A stretch of DNA of 64,000 bases from positions 248,001-312,000 of the forward strand of contig CAWGKE010000013.1 in assembly GCA_963823075.1 (NCBI GenBank). Direction: 5' to 3'. Below the pieces are notes generated by a model that searched no databases, was not told where the DNA came from, and saw nothing but the letters and a program-made list of their open reading frames with translations. This document shows, piece after piece, positions 1 to 9,125 of this stretch (position 1 is the first letter of the stretch; every line of letters starts with the position of its first letter). The stretch comes from UBA4732 sp963823075 (lineage in GTDB: Bacteria > Planctomycetota > Planctomycetia > Gemmatales > Gemmataceae). The position numbers and the translations under genes were made by a program.

Positions 1-572
1 GAGCCGGTCGAGACGCCGGGGAACGCGACCAGGGCGGAGGCCTGGGCGCCGGTCGTCACGTCGAAGTAGGGCCGTGCGAGGATCGGATTGCCGTTCGACG
101 AGGCGCCGAAGGCCTGAGTGCTGCTTTCCAGGGCGAACATGCCGGCTTCGATTCCCCACTGGCGGTCGGGGTCGAACCAGTAACCCACGTCCATGCGGAC
201 GCCCTGGCGGGTTTGGTTGTTGTCGGGGCCGCCTCCGAACAGGACGTTGACGCCTGGCGTGCCGAGGACGCCGGCCGACGTGCGCGCCGTGCCGGCCGGG
301 CTGGTCGTCACCAGCGGCGGGACCGGATCCCCCTTCACCCAGCCGAGCAAGTATGCGGCGTCCGCCCACACCTGCCCGTCGTCCGCGCAGGGGGCGGCGT
401 CACACGCCCCGAACACCGGCTGGCTGATGGGGGCGTCTGGATTGATCGGCGCGCCAGGCCCCCGTTGGGGCGTGGTCTCCGACCACGCCCCAACGGGGCC
501 GCCGGCTTGTCCGAAGGCCGTGCCGCCAAGGGCCAGGGCCGCCAGGACGGCGATGGGGACGGTTCGGGTCAT
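1..572 (-). CDS. BBP7 family outer membrane beta-barrel protein (N-terminal part)
   Basis: The gene reads leftward off the window edge, so only the first 190 residues are present. The start ATG has a GGAGG ribosome site about 6 bases upstream. A signal peptide (MTRTVPIAVLAALALGGTAFGQA) is followed by the family hallmark: a W-x-D-A-x-YL segment, then WVKGDPVPPLVTTSP, then LFGGGPDNN, then GYWFDPDRQWGIEAG. These match the start of the planctomycetal BBP7 (PF07585) barrel, an outer-membrane protein of unknown ligand. Oddity: an 18-bp palindrome lies in frame just after the signal peptide (positions 460-498). The family call rests on remembered consensus, not on a search. Confidence 0.85.
   Translation of the reverse strand, partial: MTRTVPIAVLAALALGGTAFGQAGGPVGAWSETTPQRGPGAPINPDAPISQPVFGACDAAPCADDGQVWADAAYLLGWVKGDPVPPLVTTSPAGTARTSAGVLGTPGVNVLFGGGPDNNQTRQGVRMDVGYWFDPDRQWGIEAGMFALESSTQAFGASSNGNPILARPYFDVTTGAQASALVAFPGVSTG
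460..498. repeat. Inverted repeat inside the BBP7 coding region
   Basis: Arms CCCCGTTGGGGCGTGGTC (460-477) and its exact complement (481-498) are separated by 3 bases. It resembles the intergenic palindromes elsewhere in the window but is translated in frame in the linker after the signal peptide. Confidence 0.9.
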
Positions 573-998
573 GTTTATCCTCCGGGAAGTAGGCCGGCAG
601 CGCGGTGGTCGGCGGGTCGGCAGGAGCCGGACGGCTGTGCGGGTTCGCACGAGAATTATCGGCTTGCCGAGAAGACCGGCTTTGCCTTTCCGCGCGGGAG
701 TTCGCGGTTTTCGGACGGCGCCGGTTGCGCCGTCCGTACGGGCAAGCGGGGGGAAAAGTCCCATCCGCGGGGGCCGGGCGGACAATCCGCTGAAGGAGCG
801 CTGTCCCATTGGCCGAGAAATTGCAGGTAATCATTTGAGCGCCGCGCTCCTTGCACGCCTTTACCCAGCCGTGCTATATTGACTGGAACGAACGGCCGCA
901 CGCGGGACAAGCCCTACATGCTTTCACAGCCGAATGGATTCAGCCCCGCCCCCGCACGGTCATCCCCGGACAGCGAAGCCTTGATCGAGGAAACTCTC
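573..998. other. Divergent intergenic region
   Basis: This 426-bp gap separates the divergent BBP7 gene and the cyclophilin/Ig gene. The overlapping open frames on both strands lack ribosome sites and look like chance GC-rich frames. The only supported element is the promoter at 851-880. Confidence 0.6.
851..880 (+). promoter_or_regulatory. Sigma-70-like promoter for the cyclophilin/Ig protein gene
   Basis: TTGCAC (851-856) and TATATT (875-880) are spaced 18 bp apart, a good match to a housekeeping promoter. Transcription would start near 887 and give a leader of about 110 nt before the ATG at 999. No operator is evident. Confidence 0.55.
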
Positions 999-3269
999 AT
1001 GCGCCGAGTCGCGCGACGGTTTTGGGACCTTCTCACCGATCTCACCGACCGCCGCCCCCGTCCGGCCGCACCGCGGGCCAAGCGCACGGTTCGCCTGGAA
1101 CTCTGCGCCCTCGAAGATCGCGTTACGCCCTCGGCCAGCACGCTCGGGACCGTGAGCGGCGTCGTCATCGTGACCAACGGCGTCAGCGCCCAGCAAGTCT
1201 CGTTGCAGGGAATCCAGGTGACGCTGACCGGCACGTCCAACCAGGGCGACGCCGTGAACCTGACCGCCACGACCGACGCCCAGGGCGACTTTGCCTTTCG
1301 CAGCGTCGAGGCCGGTTCTTACGATTTGGCGGCGACGGCGGACGCCACGCTGCTCCAGGGCGCCGTCGCCGGCGTGTCCGTGGTCGCGGGGCAAAACACG
1401 GTGGAGAACTTGGACGTGGGCGGCCTGGCCCCGCAGGTGATTTCGCTGCGCGACTTCCTCTCGACGACGACTTCCACGACGTTCGGGCTGCCGACCGCCG
1501 GCGCCACAGCCAACAGCCCGCCGGTCGTCAGCACGCCCATCGCCAACGTCGTCGTCGCCTCCGGCGGCAGCACCACCATCGACTTGGCCGCCAACTTCAG
1601 CGACCCCAACACGACGAACAGCCAGATCGTCTTCGACACCTCCGACGGCGCCATGACCGTCAACCTGAACGACGCCCAGGCGCCGCAGACGGTGGCCAAC
1701 TTCCTCGACTACGTCCAGAACAGCCGCTACAACGACACGATCTTCCACCGCCTGGACACCAACCCGCCCGTCCTCCAGGGCGGCGGCTTCGGGTTGCAGG
1801 CGGCGTCCGGCGGCGGCTTCACGTTCCCGTCGGTCGCCAACTCCAGCGACCCGCTCCTGGCGAACGAGTTCAGCGCCGCCCTGCCGGACACGCTCGGCAC
1901 CCTGGCGATGGCTAAGCTGGGCGGAAACCCCAACAGCGCCACCAGCCAGTTCTTCTTCAACCTGGCCGACAACTCGACCACGCTCGGTTCGGGGAACAAC
2001 GGCGGCTTCGCCGTCTTCGGCGCCGTCGCCTCGGACGCGACGAGCCAGGCCGTGTTCAAGGCGCTCCAGGCCACGCAGGTCCAGAACGAGAGCACGACCA
2101 ACTCCGCGTTCGGCACGCTCCCGATCAACTCCGGCGCCAACCTCACGAACTTCCCGACGAATACGAAACAGAGCGATTATCTCGTCGTCAACGACGTGCG
2201 CGTCGTCAAGCAGGACGAGGCGCTGACCTACACGGTCGTGTCCAACAGCAACCCGTCGCTGGTCAGCACGCAGTTTGTGACGGGTCATCCCGAGGTGCTG
2301 TCGGTGCAGCCGGTCGGCCAATCGGGCACGGCCACGATCACGGTGCAGGCCGCCGACCAGTTCGGCGCCAGCGTGCAGACGTCGTTCCAGGTGACGGTGG
2401 TTCCGCTGACGATCGGCTCGACGACCAACCCGGTCACGACCGCGAACGCGACGAAGACCAGCGTCTCGGGCACGGCCACGGCCGGCGCCACGATCTCCAT
2501 CACGGCCACCGACGGGGCCAACACCAGCACGGCGGTGACGACGACGGCGGGGACCAACGGGGCGTGGACGGCGTCCGGCATTGACGTCAGCGGCCTGAGC
2601 GACGGCACGATCACCTACACGGCCACCACCACGGACGCGGCCGGCGACACCGTCAACGCCAGCAAGACGGCGACCAAGGACACAGTGGCGTCCATCGCTG
2701 TCACGTTGGTGACGGACCCGGTCACCATGTTGAACAAGACCAACGCCAGCGCCTCGGGCACGACCGAGGTGGGCGCCACGGTCATGGTGACGGTCACGGA
2801 TGGGACGACGACCACCGCGCCGGTAAAGGCCACCGTGGACGGCTCGGGGAAGTGGTCGGTCACGGGCATCGACGTCAGCAGTCTGAAGGACGGCAGCATC
2901 ACCTACACCGCGACGGCCACCGACGCGGCGGGCAACACCGGCACGGCGACCAAGACGGCCTCCAAGGACACAGTGGCCCCGAGCGTCTCCGTCACCACGG
3001 TGACCGACCCGGTCAATTCGTTGAACGAGACGAACACCAGCGCATCGGGCACGACCGTGGTCCGCGACACGGTCACGGTGACGGCCACGGACGGCACGAC
3101 GACCACCGCCCCGGTGACGGCCACGGTGGACGGCTCGGGCAACTGGACGGCGACCGGCATTGACGTGAGCGGTCTGATGAACGGGACCATCACCTACACC
3201 GCGACGGCCACCGACCCCACCACCGGCAACTTCGGCACGGCGACCAAGACGGCGACCAAGGGGCCGTGA
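999..3269 (+). CDS. Secreted protein with cyclophilin domain and Ig-like repeats
   Basis: 756 residues. The start at 999 is preferred over an upstream in-frame ATG because a GAGG site precedes it. Residues 1-45 carry an arginine-rich leader and LELCALEDRVTPSAS, the planctomycetal N-terminal motif of large extracellular proteins. Next come a carboxypeptidase-regulatory-like beta domain (about 52-145), a cyclophilin-type peptidyl-prolyl isomerase domain (about 205-355, with FHR and SQFFFN signatures), and three Ig-like repeats of about 95 residues to the end. It probably acts outside the cytoplasm. Whether the isomerase is active is unproven: FHRL and the SQFFF segment are kept, but the surrounding loops are long. 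Confidence 0.8.
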   Translation: MRRVARRFWDLLTDLTDRRPRPAAPRAKRTVRLELCALEDRVTPSASTLGTVSGVVIVTNGVSAQQVSLQGIQVTLTGTSNQGDAVNLTATTDAQGDFAFRSVEAGSYDLAATADATLLQGAVAGVSVVAGQNTVENLDVGGLAPQVISLRDFLSTTTSTTFGLPTAGATANSPPVVSTPIANVVVASGGSTTIDLAANFSDPNTTNSQIVFDTSDGAMTVNLNDAQAPQTVANFLDYVQNSRYNDTIFHRLDTNPPVLQGGGFGLQAASGGGFTFPSVANSSDPLLANEFSAALPDTLGTLAMAKLGGNPNSATSQFFFNLADNSTTLGSGNNGGFAVFGAVASDATSQAVFKALQATQVQNESTTNSAFGTLPINSGANLTNFPTNTKQSDYLVVNDVRVVKQDEALTYTVVSNSNPSLVSTQFVTGHPEVLSVQPVGQSGTATITVQAADQFGASVQTSFQVTVVPLTIGSTTNPVTTANATKTSVSGTATAGATISITATDGANTSTAVTTTAGTNGAWTASGIDVSGLSDGTITYTATTTDAAGDTVNASKTATKDTVASIAVTLVTDPVTMLNKTNASASGTTEVGATVMVTVTDGTTTTAPVKATVDGSGKWSVTGIDVSSLKDGSITYTATATDAAGNTGTATKTASKDTVAPSVSVTTVTDPVNSLNETNTSASGTTVVRDTVTVTATDGTTTTAPVTATVDGSGNWTATGIDVSGLMNGTITYTATATDPTTGNFGTATKTATKGP
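2415..3266 (+). repeat. Three tandem coding repeats (Ig-like units)
   Basis: Three units of roughly 285 bp encode similar Ig-like modules, each with the pattern SGTT..GATV, TATDG, GIDVSGL.DGTITYTATATD and KTATKDT. The similarity is visible in both DNA and protein, indicating recent internal duplication. Confidence 0.85.
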
Positions 3270-3299
3270 GAGTTCCCCCGCCCTGTCCGCTCCGGCGCC

Positions 3300-3812
3300 C
3301 TATCGGCCGCGGTGGTCCTTGTGGCAGTCCATGCACGCCGCCGACTGGGGGCTGAGTTTGGCCTGGGCGTCCTTGGCCTTGGCCTGGTCCTTGGCCTGGA
3401 CGGCGGAATCGAGGGCGGTCGTCAGGGCCGCGAAGTCCTGGACGTGCTTGTCCCACGTCTCCTTGTTTCCCATCATCGGAGTGATCGGCGCCAGCGCCGC
3501 CGCCTGCTGGCTCAAATCCTTGGTCTGCGCCTGGAGGTCGTCCCACGGGGGCGCGTCCGCGTTCAGCTCCATGCCGATCTTTGCGGTCAACCCCTGCGGC
3601 CCGCGGAATTTCATCATGATTTGCTTGACCGGCGAGGCCGGCCCACCGGGCCCGCCGGGACCACCAGGACCACCAGGACCGCCCGGCGGCGGAGCTATGA
3701 AGACCGGCGGGGGGCCGTGGTTCTCGGTTGAAGTCGGGGAGCATCCCCCGGAAGCGACGGCGACGGCCAGCAGCGCCAGCGATGGCAGGGCGAGATTCGA
3801 CCCCTTTGTCAT
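3300..3812 (-). CDS. Lipoprotein with C-terminal CxxCH haem motif
   Basis: 170 residues. The start at 3812 gives a lipoprotein signal peptide ending ASGGC; longer upstream frames add only implausible sequence. A glycine/proline-rich tether (GGPGGPGGPGG) follows, then a helical domain, and the protein ends CMDCHKDHRGR, a single c-type haem-binding site. The helical layout with a C-terminal CxxCH recalls cytochrome c'/c-556-type proteins. It is probably anchored at the outer face of the cytoplasmic membrane or in the outer membrane. The redox partner is unknown. It converges on the gene ending at 3269. Confidence 0.65.
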   Translation of the reverse strand: MTKGSNLALPSLALLAVAVASGGCSPTSTENHGPPPVFIAPPPGGPGGPGGPGGPGGPASPVKQIMMKFRGPQGLTAKIGMELNADAPPWDDLQAQTKDLSQQAAALAPITPMMGNKETWDKHVQDFAALTTALDSAVQAKDQAKAKDAQAKLSPQSAACMDCHKDHRGR

Positions 3813-4078
3813 GTCACGGACCCTTTCCAGAAGGGCATCCGAACCTCCGCGAGTCCGGACAGGTTCGGGACGCCGGTTTCCTCCACTACGCTGAAAGCAC
3901 GGCGGCGGTTCACCGCGGCGGGCCGCCGACCGCCCGTGGATTGGCACGTTCAACCCGAAGGAAGACGGCGCGGCGGCGGTGTTCGAGTGACCCGCCGGCG
4001 ATGCACCCGGCCTTGCCCCGCGTGCGCGGCCTTGGTATGAACCGCCCGCCCGTCCGGTCCCGGCGTCACGGAGGCGGC

Positions 4079-4519
4079 ATGAACGAATCCCCCCTCAACA
4101 AGCAAGCCCACATTTCCGAGCGGATCAGCGGTCTGAGCCACCCGGATCGCCTGGAGCGCGTGCAGGCCGCTGTCGCCCTGGTGCATCTGGGCCGGCTGGG
4201 TTGGGAGGTGGTGGGGCCCCTGACCGCCGCCCTGAAGGACGCCCGGCCGGTGGTGCGGAAAATGGCCGCGCTGGTACTGGGCGACCTTGCCCCGGAGGCG
4301 CGCGGGGCGATCCCCGCCCTGGCCGCTTCCCTGGGCGACGCCGACGAGGGCGTGCGGCGACGTGCGGCCGTCGCGCTGGGCCAGTACGGCCCGGAGGCGA
4401 CCGCGGCCGTGCCGGTCCTGCGGACGGCGTTGGCCGATCCCGACGCCGGCGTCCGCAGCTTCGCGGCGACGGCCCTGGCCCTTATCGAACCCGCGCCGAG
4501 GCGGACGGAAGCGGCCTGA
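4079..4519 (+). CDS. HEAT-repeat protein
   Basis: 146 residues, ATG preceded by GGAGG. After a short leader there are about three HEAT/PBS-lyase-type repeats of 31 residues (for example VGPLTAALKDARPVVRKMAA, then IPALAASLGDADEGVRRRAA, then VPVLRTALADPDAGVRSFAA). Such alpha-solenoids bind other proteins; no catalytic motif is present. There is no signal peptide, so a cytoplasmic location is likely. It is separated by 150 bp from the next gene on the same strand. Confidence 0.8.
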   Translation: MNESPLNKQAHISERISGLSHPDRLERVQAAVALVHLGRLGWEVVGPLTAALKDARPVVRKMAALVLGDLAPEARGAIPALAASLGDADEGVRRRAAVALGQYGPEATAAVPVLRTALADPDAGVRSFAATALALIEPAPRRTEAA

Positions 4520-4668
4520 GTGATATTCCAGACCCTTAATATCCGCTCGCCGGCTTTGCCTCTCCTTACGTCCTTCCCCCAAAAGTCTGTGCTATGTTTC
4601 AGCAGAGGAGTCGCATCCTTGCGCGTCGCCGCCGCGATGCGCCTGCGCCATCTGGATGGGAACAAGAT

Positions 4669-5904
4669 ATGCGCGGTAGTCAAAGTGTGTCGTTTCGCCT
4701 GGCCGCGCTGGCCGCGGCATCCTTGCTGTGGGCGGATCGATCCGCGGCCGCCGATCCTACCGACGACCTGGGGCCGGTCCTGGCCGCCGTCCAGGCGGCC
4801 GTCGCGGACGGCCGCGTCGCGCCAGCCAAGCTCCTCGGCTTTGAAAATCGCAAGGGGGACTTCACCGAATCCCCCTCCGAGCCGGGCGTCCTCGTCGGCT
4901 TCGACCTCGGCGTCGGCAAGTTCTTCGACATCGAAAACATCTATGCTTACCGTGCGGTCTTCATGACGGCGCACGGCGACGAGGCGCTCCCCGATCACGG
5001 CCTTTTCCGCGACAAGATGGGGCCAAAGAACCGGCGCCTGAAAACCAAGGTGCTGCGCACCGTACACGTGCGGGCGCAGCAGGGCTACGCGGTGGGCGCG
5101 ATGACCTTTCGCTCCGGCCTGAACATCAATGGCCTGTCCGTGACGTTCATGCGGATGAAGGACGGCAAACTCGACCCCCAGCAGTCTTATGAAAGCGACT
5201 GGGTCGGCGATCGCACCGGCGGCGGCGAAACCACCGTGGGCGGAAGCGGCGCGCCCGTCATCGGCATTTCCGGCAGCCAGGACGATGAACATGCCAGCGC
5301 CCTCGGCCTGACGTTCATCACCGACCCGGCGCGGGCCGTCGTTCCGCCGGTGGCCGTTCCGCCCGCCGACCTGGCGCCGTTCCCCGCGCCGCCGGCGCCG
5401 CCCGAGCGTCAACCGCCGTTCACCCCGGCGCCGGTCGAGAATCCGCCGCCCGCCCTGGCCGACCCGCCCGCCGCGCCGCCGCAGCCGCCAGCTGACGCCG
5501 CGGAGGAACCGGCGCCCGTCGCCCCCCGGCAGCCCGTCGCGGCCGCCACGGAAAAGTCGCCGTTGGACATGCTTCTGACCTACGGCGTGCCGGGCGTGGC
5601 GTTCGTCGCTGTCACCGGCCTGGTCTTGGTGTTCGCGCTGACTTCTCTCAGCCGCAAGGGGCAACCCGTGCGCCGTCCAGCGAATCGGTCCACCCACCCG
5701 GCGCCGCGGCGGCTCGCGGCGACTCAGCCGCCCTCCACGGCGGTGTCCGCCAGGCCCGTCTCTCGACCCGCCGCGGCCGACGACGATGTGCTGGAGCTGG
5801 GGCCGGAGGATATCATTCCGACCCCGCCGCGCGGCGCCGACCAGCCGGACGCGCCGCGGGCCTCGCCGCCTTCCTCGGACGATTGGCCTCGGCTTGAATT
5901 GTAG
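4669..5904 (+). CDS. Membrane-anchored protein with an extracytoplasmic beta domain
   Basis: 411 residues, started at the ATG at 4669 because the signal peptide (FRLAALAAASLLWADRSAAA) follows directly. Residues 30-220 form a beta-rich domain with EPGVLVGFDLGVGKFFDIEN, GYAVGAMTFRSGLNINGLSV and YESDWVGDR segments, also remembered from other planctomycete proteins and lectin-like in appearance, but not assigned to a named family. A long proline-rich stretch leads to a transmembrane helix (about 305-325, GVAFVAVTGLVLVFALT) and a disordered acidic cytoplasmic tail. The function is unknown; a cell-surface binding role is a guess. Confidence 0.6.
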   Translation: MRGSQSVSFRLAALAAASLLWADRSAAADPTDDLGPVLAAVQAAVADGRVAPAKLLGFENRKGDFTESPSEPGVLVGFDLGVGKFFDIENIYAYRAVFMTAHGDEALPDHGLFRDKMGPKNRRLKTKVLRTVHVRAQQGYAVGAMTFRSGLNINGLSVTFMRMKDGKLDPQQSYESDWVGDRTGGGETTVGGSGAPVIGISGSQDDEHASALGLTFITDPARAVVPPVAVPPADLAPFPAPPAPPERQPPFTPAPVENPPPALADPPAAPPQPPADAAEEPAPVAPRQPVAAATEKSPLDMLLTYGVPGVAFVAVTGLVLVFALTSLSRKGQPVRRPANRSTHPAPRRLAATQPPSTAVSARPVSRPAAADDDVLELGPEDIIPTPPRGADQPDAPRASPPSSDDWPRLEL

Positions 5905-5920
5905 GCGATCGAGGGAATCG

Positions 5921-6757
5921 TCAGACGGCCCGGAGGCGCAGAAACGCCAGCGCCCGCCGTGCCGTCTCCACCGCGTCATGACTGTGGCGGCTCAATTCGA
6001 CGTGGACGCCGCCCGCGTAGCCGATCTCCTTCAGCGCACCCATCACCTCGCCGAAGTCGATTTCTCCCTCGCCGAACATCCGGTGGTCGTGGACGCCGCG
6101 CCGCATGTCCTCGATGTGGACGTTCCACAGCCGCTCGCGCCAGCGCCGCAGCTGCACTGCAATGGGGACTTCTCCCAGGCAATGCAGATGGCCAATGTCG
6201 ATGGTGAGGCCGAAGAGGGGATGATCGACGCACTCGCGCAGCTCGGCGTAGCGGTCCATCGTGTCGATGAACATGCCGGGTTCCGGCTCGAACGCCAGGC
6301 GCATCCGGCTGCCCTCGGCGTACCGGCACAGCTGCAAGCAGCCCTCGGCGAGGCGGTCGAAATGCTCTTCCGGCGACGCGGCGTTCAGGGCGGTGCCCGA
6401 CCAGAAGCTTACCGCCTCGCTGCCGAGTTCGGCGGCCGCGTCAACGGCCCGCTTGAGGAAGTCGAGCCGCTGGTCTCGCTCCGGCGGCGGGCTGAGCAGC
6501 GTCGGCTGATGCTTGCGACGCGGGTCGAGGAGGAAGCGGGCGCCGGTCTCGACGACCGAACGCAGGCCGTGCTTGTCCAGCAGCGCCTTCACCGCGGACA
6601 GCTGGCGGGCCAAGTAGGCGTCGAACGGGTTGAGCGCGTGATAATCGAGCGTGAGGGCGATACTGCGATATCCCAGCTCCGCCAGGATTGCGACGGCGTC
6701 TTCGAGGCGGTGGTGGGCGAAGCCGTTGGTGTTGTAGCCGAGGAGCATGGGCCTCAT
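5921..6757 (-). CDS. Sugar phosphate isomerase/epimerase family protein
   Basis: 278 residues, the AP-endonuclease-2/xylose-isomerase-like TIM barrel. Metal-binding residues of the fold are visible: E in FEPEPGMFID, D and H in TIDIGHLH, VHIEDM, and the late E in GGVHVELSRHSHD. It starts 10 bases after the ATP-grasp gene stop, so it is the third gene of a DegT, ATP-grasp, isomerase operon. An alternative ATG at 6748 is possible. The substrate cannot be deduced. The FEPEPGMFIDT segment is reminiscent of barrels in secondary-metabolite loci (EboE-like), but that is inference. Confidence 0.8.
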   Translation of the reverse strand: MRPMLLGYNTNGFAHHRLEDAVAILAELGYRSIALTLDYHALNPFDAYLARQLSAVKALLDKHGLRSVVETGARFLLDPRRKHQPTLLSPPPERDQRLDFLKRAVDAAAELGSEAVSFWSGTALNAASPEEHFDRLAEGCLQLCRYAEGSRMRLAFEPEPGMFIDTMDRYAELRECVDHPLFGLTIDIGHLHCLGEVPIAVQLRRWRERLWNVHIEDMRRGVHDHRMFGEGEIDFGEVMGALKEIGYAGGVHVELSRHSHDAVETARRALAFLRLRAV

Positions 6758-6767
6758 TATAGGACGT

Positions 6768-7925
6768 TCACGCCGCCATCCGCAGGGGAACAACGCCCTC
6801 CGCTCGCCCCGCCTTCGCCTGCTTGACCTCCCACGCTGTGCGGGCGAAGCGGCAGGCGCAGCCGCGCACCACGTCGTCCGGCGGCGCCCCGGCCCAGCGG
6901 CTCTGCGCGTCCACGTCGCACTGATCGTTCAGGTAGTCGATGGCCAACACCGGCCGCGCCTGGCCGTCGGCGGTCGGCGCCGTGAATCGGCTTTCCACCG
7001 GGCCGTCGCCAAGGCACAATTCCGTCGAGAACCATTCCAGACCCGACAACTCGCTCAGCATCCTCGCATAAGCCAGCACCGGTTGCAGCCGAAGACGCCA
7101 GACTTCGTGCGGCGTCAGCAGCCGATAGCTCGGCCGGCCCTGGCCGACGCTCTGCTGAGAACCCCACCAAAACGGCGTCAATTGTCCCAAATAGCTCAGG
7201 ATGCGCCAGTACGCCGGCCGTTCGGCGCCATCGTCGCACGGCAGCAGCGGCGGCCGAACTTCGCGCTGGATCAGGTACGCTTCGCGCCGGTCGTGGTTGC
7301 GCGCGGCAGCCAGAGCGGCGGCCAGGCCGTCCGTATCGGTGCGGTCGATGCGCACGACGCCAAGGCCGGAGAAGCCATTGGCCGGCTTGACGTAGACGCA
7401 GGCGCCCGGCTCGTCCAGGCGCAGCCGGCGCCGCTCGTCCGCGGTCAGCGCCCGGTCGGCGGCCCACGGCCGGAGGATCACCGTCGCGGGCGTTCCCAGG
7501 CCGTGCCGCGCCAGCTCCGCGTGGGCCGCCGCCTTGTCGGTGAAGGCGCGCGACCGGGCGGGCGGGTTGACCGAACGGCCGCCGGCATCGACGACGGCCT
7601 CGGCCAGCCGGGCGTAGGGATCGTCGGCCACGTGCCACAGCGCGTGATAATCGAGGTGGTAGCCGATGGTCAGGCGGCCGGCGCCGAGCCGATGGATCGT
7701 TTCGTGGACGATCGGGTCGTGGATCAGCGCGCAGGACAGGCCGAGGTCGGCGGCGGCGCACGACAGCCAGCGGTCGAAGGCGGCGAACTGTGGGGCGTCC
7801 AGGGCCGGGTGGCTGATCGTCAGGTCGTAGTGGTCCGAAAGGTCCGAAGGGCCGGCCGGGGCCGGCAGGGGTAAGTAGGGGCGGGGTAACCCCTCCCCTA
7901 CGTCTGGCTCGCCGACGACCTGCAT
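6768..7925 (-). CDS. ATP-grasp superfamily protein
   Basis: 385 residues, with an AGGAGAGG ribosome site. Features of ATP-grasp ligases are DKAAAHAELARHGLGTPATV (start of the A domain), VYVKPANGFSGLGVVRI (nucleotide-binding strand and loop), YLIQREV, and a late acidic metal site around VLAIDYLNDQCD. It would ligate a carboxylate to an amine or thiol at the cost of ATP; substrates are unknown. It lies 27 bases after the DegT gene and 10 before the isomerase gene. The N-terminal 40 residues are low in similarity and include a palindrome (7875-7901), so translation might start further in. Confidence 0.7.
   Translation of the reverse strand: MQVVGEPDVGEGLPRPYLPLPAPAGPSDLSDHYDLTISHPALDAPQFAAFDRWLSCAAADLGLSCALIHDPIVHETIHRLGAGRLTIGYHLDYHALWHVADDPYARLAEAVVDAGGRSVNPPARSRAFTDKAAAHAELARHGLGTPATVILRPWAADRALTADERRRLRLDEPGACVYVKPANGFSGLGVVRIDRTDTDGLAAALAAARNHDRREAYLIQREVRPPLLPCDDGAERPAYWRILSYLGQLTPFWWGSQQSVGQGRPSYRLLTPHEVWRLRLQPVLAYARMLSELSGLEWFSTELCLGDGPVESRFTAPTADGQARPVLAIDYLNDQCDVDAQSRWAGAPPDDVVRGCACRFARTAWEVKQAKAGRAEGVVPLRMAA
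7875..7901. repeat. Imperfect inverted repeat in the 5' end of the ATP-grasp gene
   Basis: Arms GTAGGGGCGGGGT and ACCCCTCCCCTAC pair at 12 of 13 positions. The left arm is identical to that of the palindrome at 9126-9152, so these are two copies of one family. Confidence 0.8.
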
Positions 7926-7952
7926 GGCGTCCTCTCCTTGCGAATCCAGGGT

Positions 7953-9110
7953 TCACGCCGCCATGCGATGCTGCTTCCGTACGAAGGAGGCGCAGCTGCC
8001 GATCACGCGCCGCTGCTGTTCCGCCGTGATCTCCGGGAACATCGGCAGCGCCAGCACGCAGCCGCACGCCTCCTCCGCCGCCGGGAACTCGCCCATGTGA
8101 TACCCGAGATGCGCCAAACATTCCTGCAGGTGCAGCGGCACGGGATAGTAGACCTCGCAGCCGATGCGCTCGGCCTTCAGCCAGCCGACCAGGGCGTCGC
8201 GCTGGCCGTCGCCCACGCGCACCACGTACTGGTTGAATGTGTGCCGGCGCTGCGGACGCACCACCGGCCGCCGGAGGAACTGGCCGAGGTGGTTCTCTTC
8301 GATCAGCGCGTCGTAACGGCGGGCCGCCGCCTGCCGGGCCTCGATCCAGCGGTCCAGGTGCGGGACCTTCACGCGCAGCAGCGCCGCCTGAAGCGCGTCC
8401 AGGCGGGCGTTCCATCCAAGGTGCTTGTGATAGTATTTCGGTTCCATGCCGTGGACGCGCAGGCACGACATTCGCGCCGCCCAGTCAGGGTCGCCGGTGA
8501 CGACCATGCCGCCGTCGCCGAAGCCGCCGAGGTTCTTCGTCGGGTAGAAGCTCAGGCAGCCCAGGGCGCCCAGGCTTCCGGCTCGCTTGCCCTGATACTC
8601 CGACCCCAGCGCCTGGGCCGCGTCCTCCACGACGACCAGATCGTGCCGCTCCGCCACGTTCCACAGCGGTTCCATGTCGGCGCACTGACCGAACAGATGC
8701 ACCACCAGCACGGCCCGCGTTCGTGGCGTGATTTTGCTTTCGACCTGAAATGGGTCGAGATTATAGGTGGCGGGGTCGATATCCACGAAAACGGGGCGCG
8801 CGCCCGTGCGGCAGACGGAGCCGGCCGTGGCGAAGAACGTGAAGGTGGGCAGGATGACCTCGTCGCCGGGGCCGATCTCCAGGGCGTGCAGCGCCAGCGA
8901 CAGCGCGTCCGTGCCGGAGCCGCATCCGACGCCGTAAGCCGCCCCGCAGTAGCGGGCCACCTCCTCCTCCAGCGCTGCCACCTCGGGGCCGAGGATGACC
9001 TGCCCGGACTCCATCACGCGGGCCACGGCCGCCTCGAATTGCGGCCGCAGCTCACGGTACGAAGCCTGAATGTCGCACAGAGGGACGCCCGCCGTCGGGG
9101 ATGCTGCCAT
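7953..9110 (-). CDS. DegT/DnrJ/EryC1/StrS aminotransferase
   Basis: 385 residues, full family length. This PLP enzyme transfers an amino group to a keto-sugar nucleotide (or dehydrates it). Visible signatures are GCGSGTDALSLAL (phosphate binding), PTFTFFATAG, VVVEDAAQALGSEY (PLP-ring Asp) and FYPTKNLGGFGDGG, which holds the Schiff-base lysine; HLGWNARLDALQAALL is the usual downstream block. First gene of the operon with the ATP-grasp and isomerase genes, divergent from a glycosyltransferase, which fits synthesis of an amino sugar for a surface glycan or small molecule. Confidence 0.93.
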   Translation of the reverse strand: MAASPTAGVPLCDIQASYRELRPQFEAAVARVMESGQVILGPEVAALEEEVARYCGAAYGVGCGSGTDALSLALHALEIGPGDEVILPTFTFFATAGSVCRTGARPVFVDIDPATYNLDPFQVESKITPRTRAVLVVHLFGQCADMEPLWNVAERHDLVVVEDAAQALGSEYQGKRAGSLGALGCLSFYPTKNLGGFGDGGMVVTGDPDWAARMSCLRVHGMEPKYYHKHLGWNARLDALQAALLRVKVPHLDRWIEARQAAARRYDALIEENHLGQFLRRPVVRPQRRHTFNQYVVRVGDGQRDALVGWLKAERIGCEVYYPVPLHLQECLAHLGYHMGEFPAAEEACGCVLALPMFPEITAEQQRRVIGSCASFVRKQHRMAA

Positions 9111-9125
9111 GCGCCGACTCCGTTG

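Noticed and set aside
3190..3744. Collagen-like glycine/proline-rich frame
   Set aside because: Out-of-frame reading of the GGP linker of the CxxCH lipoprotein gene; the real frame has a lipoprotein signal and a haem motif.
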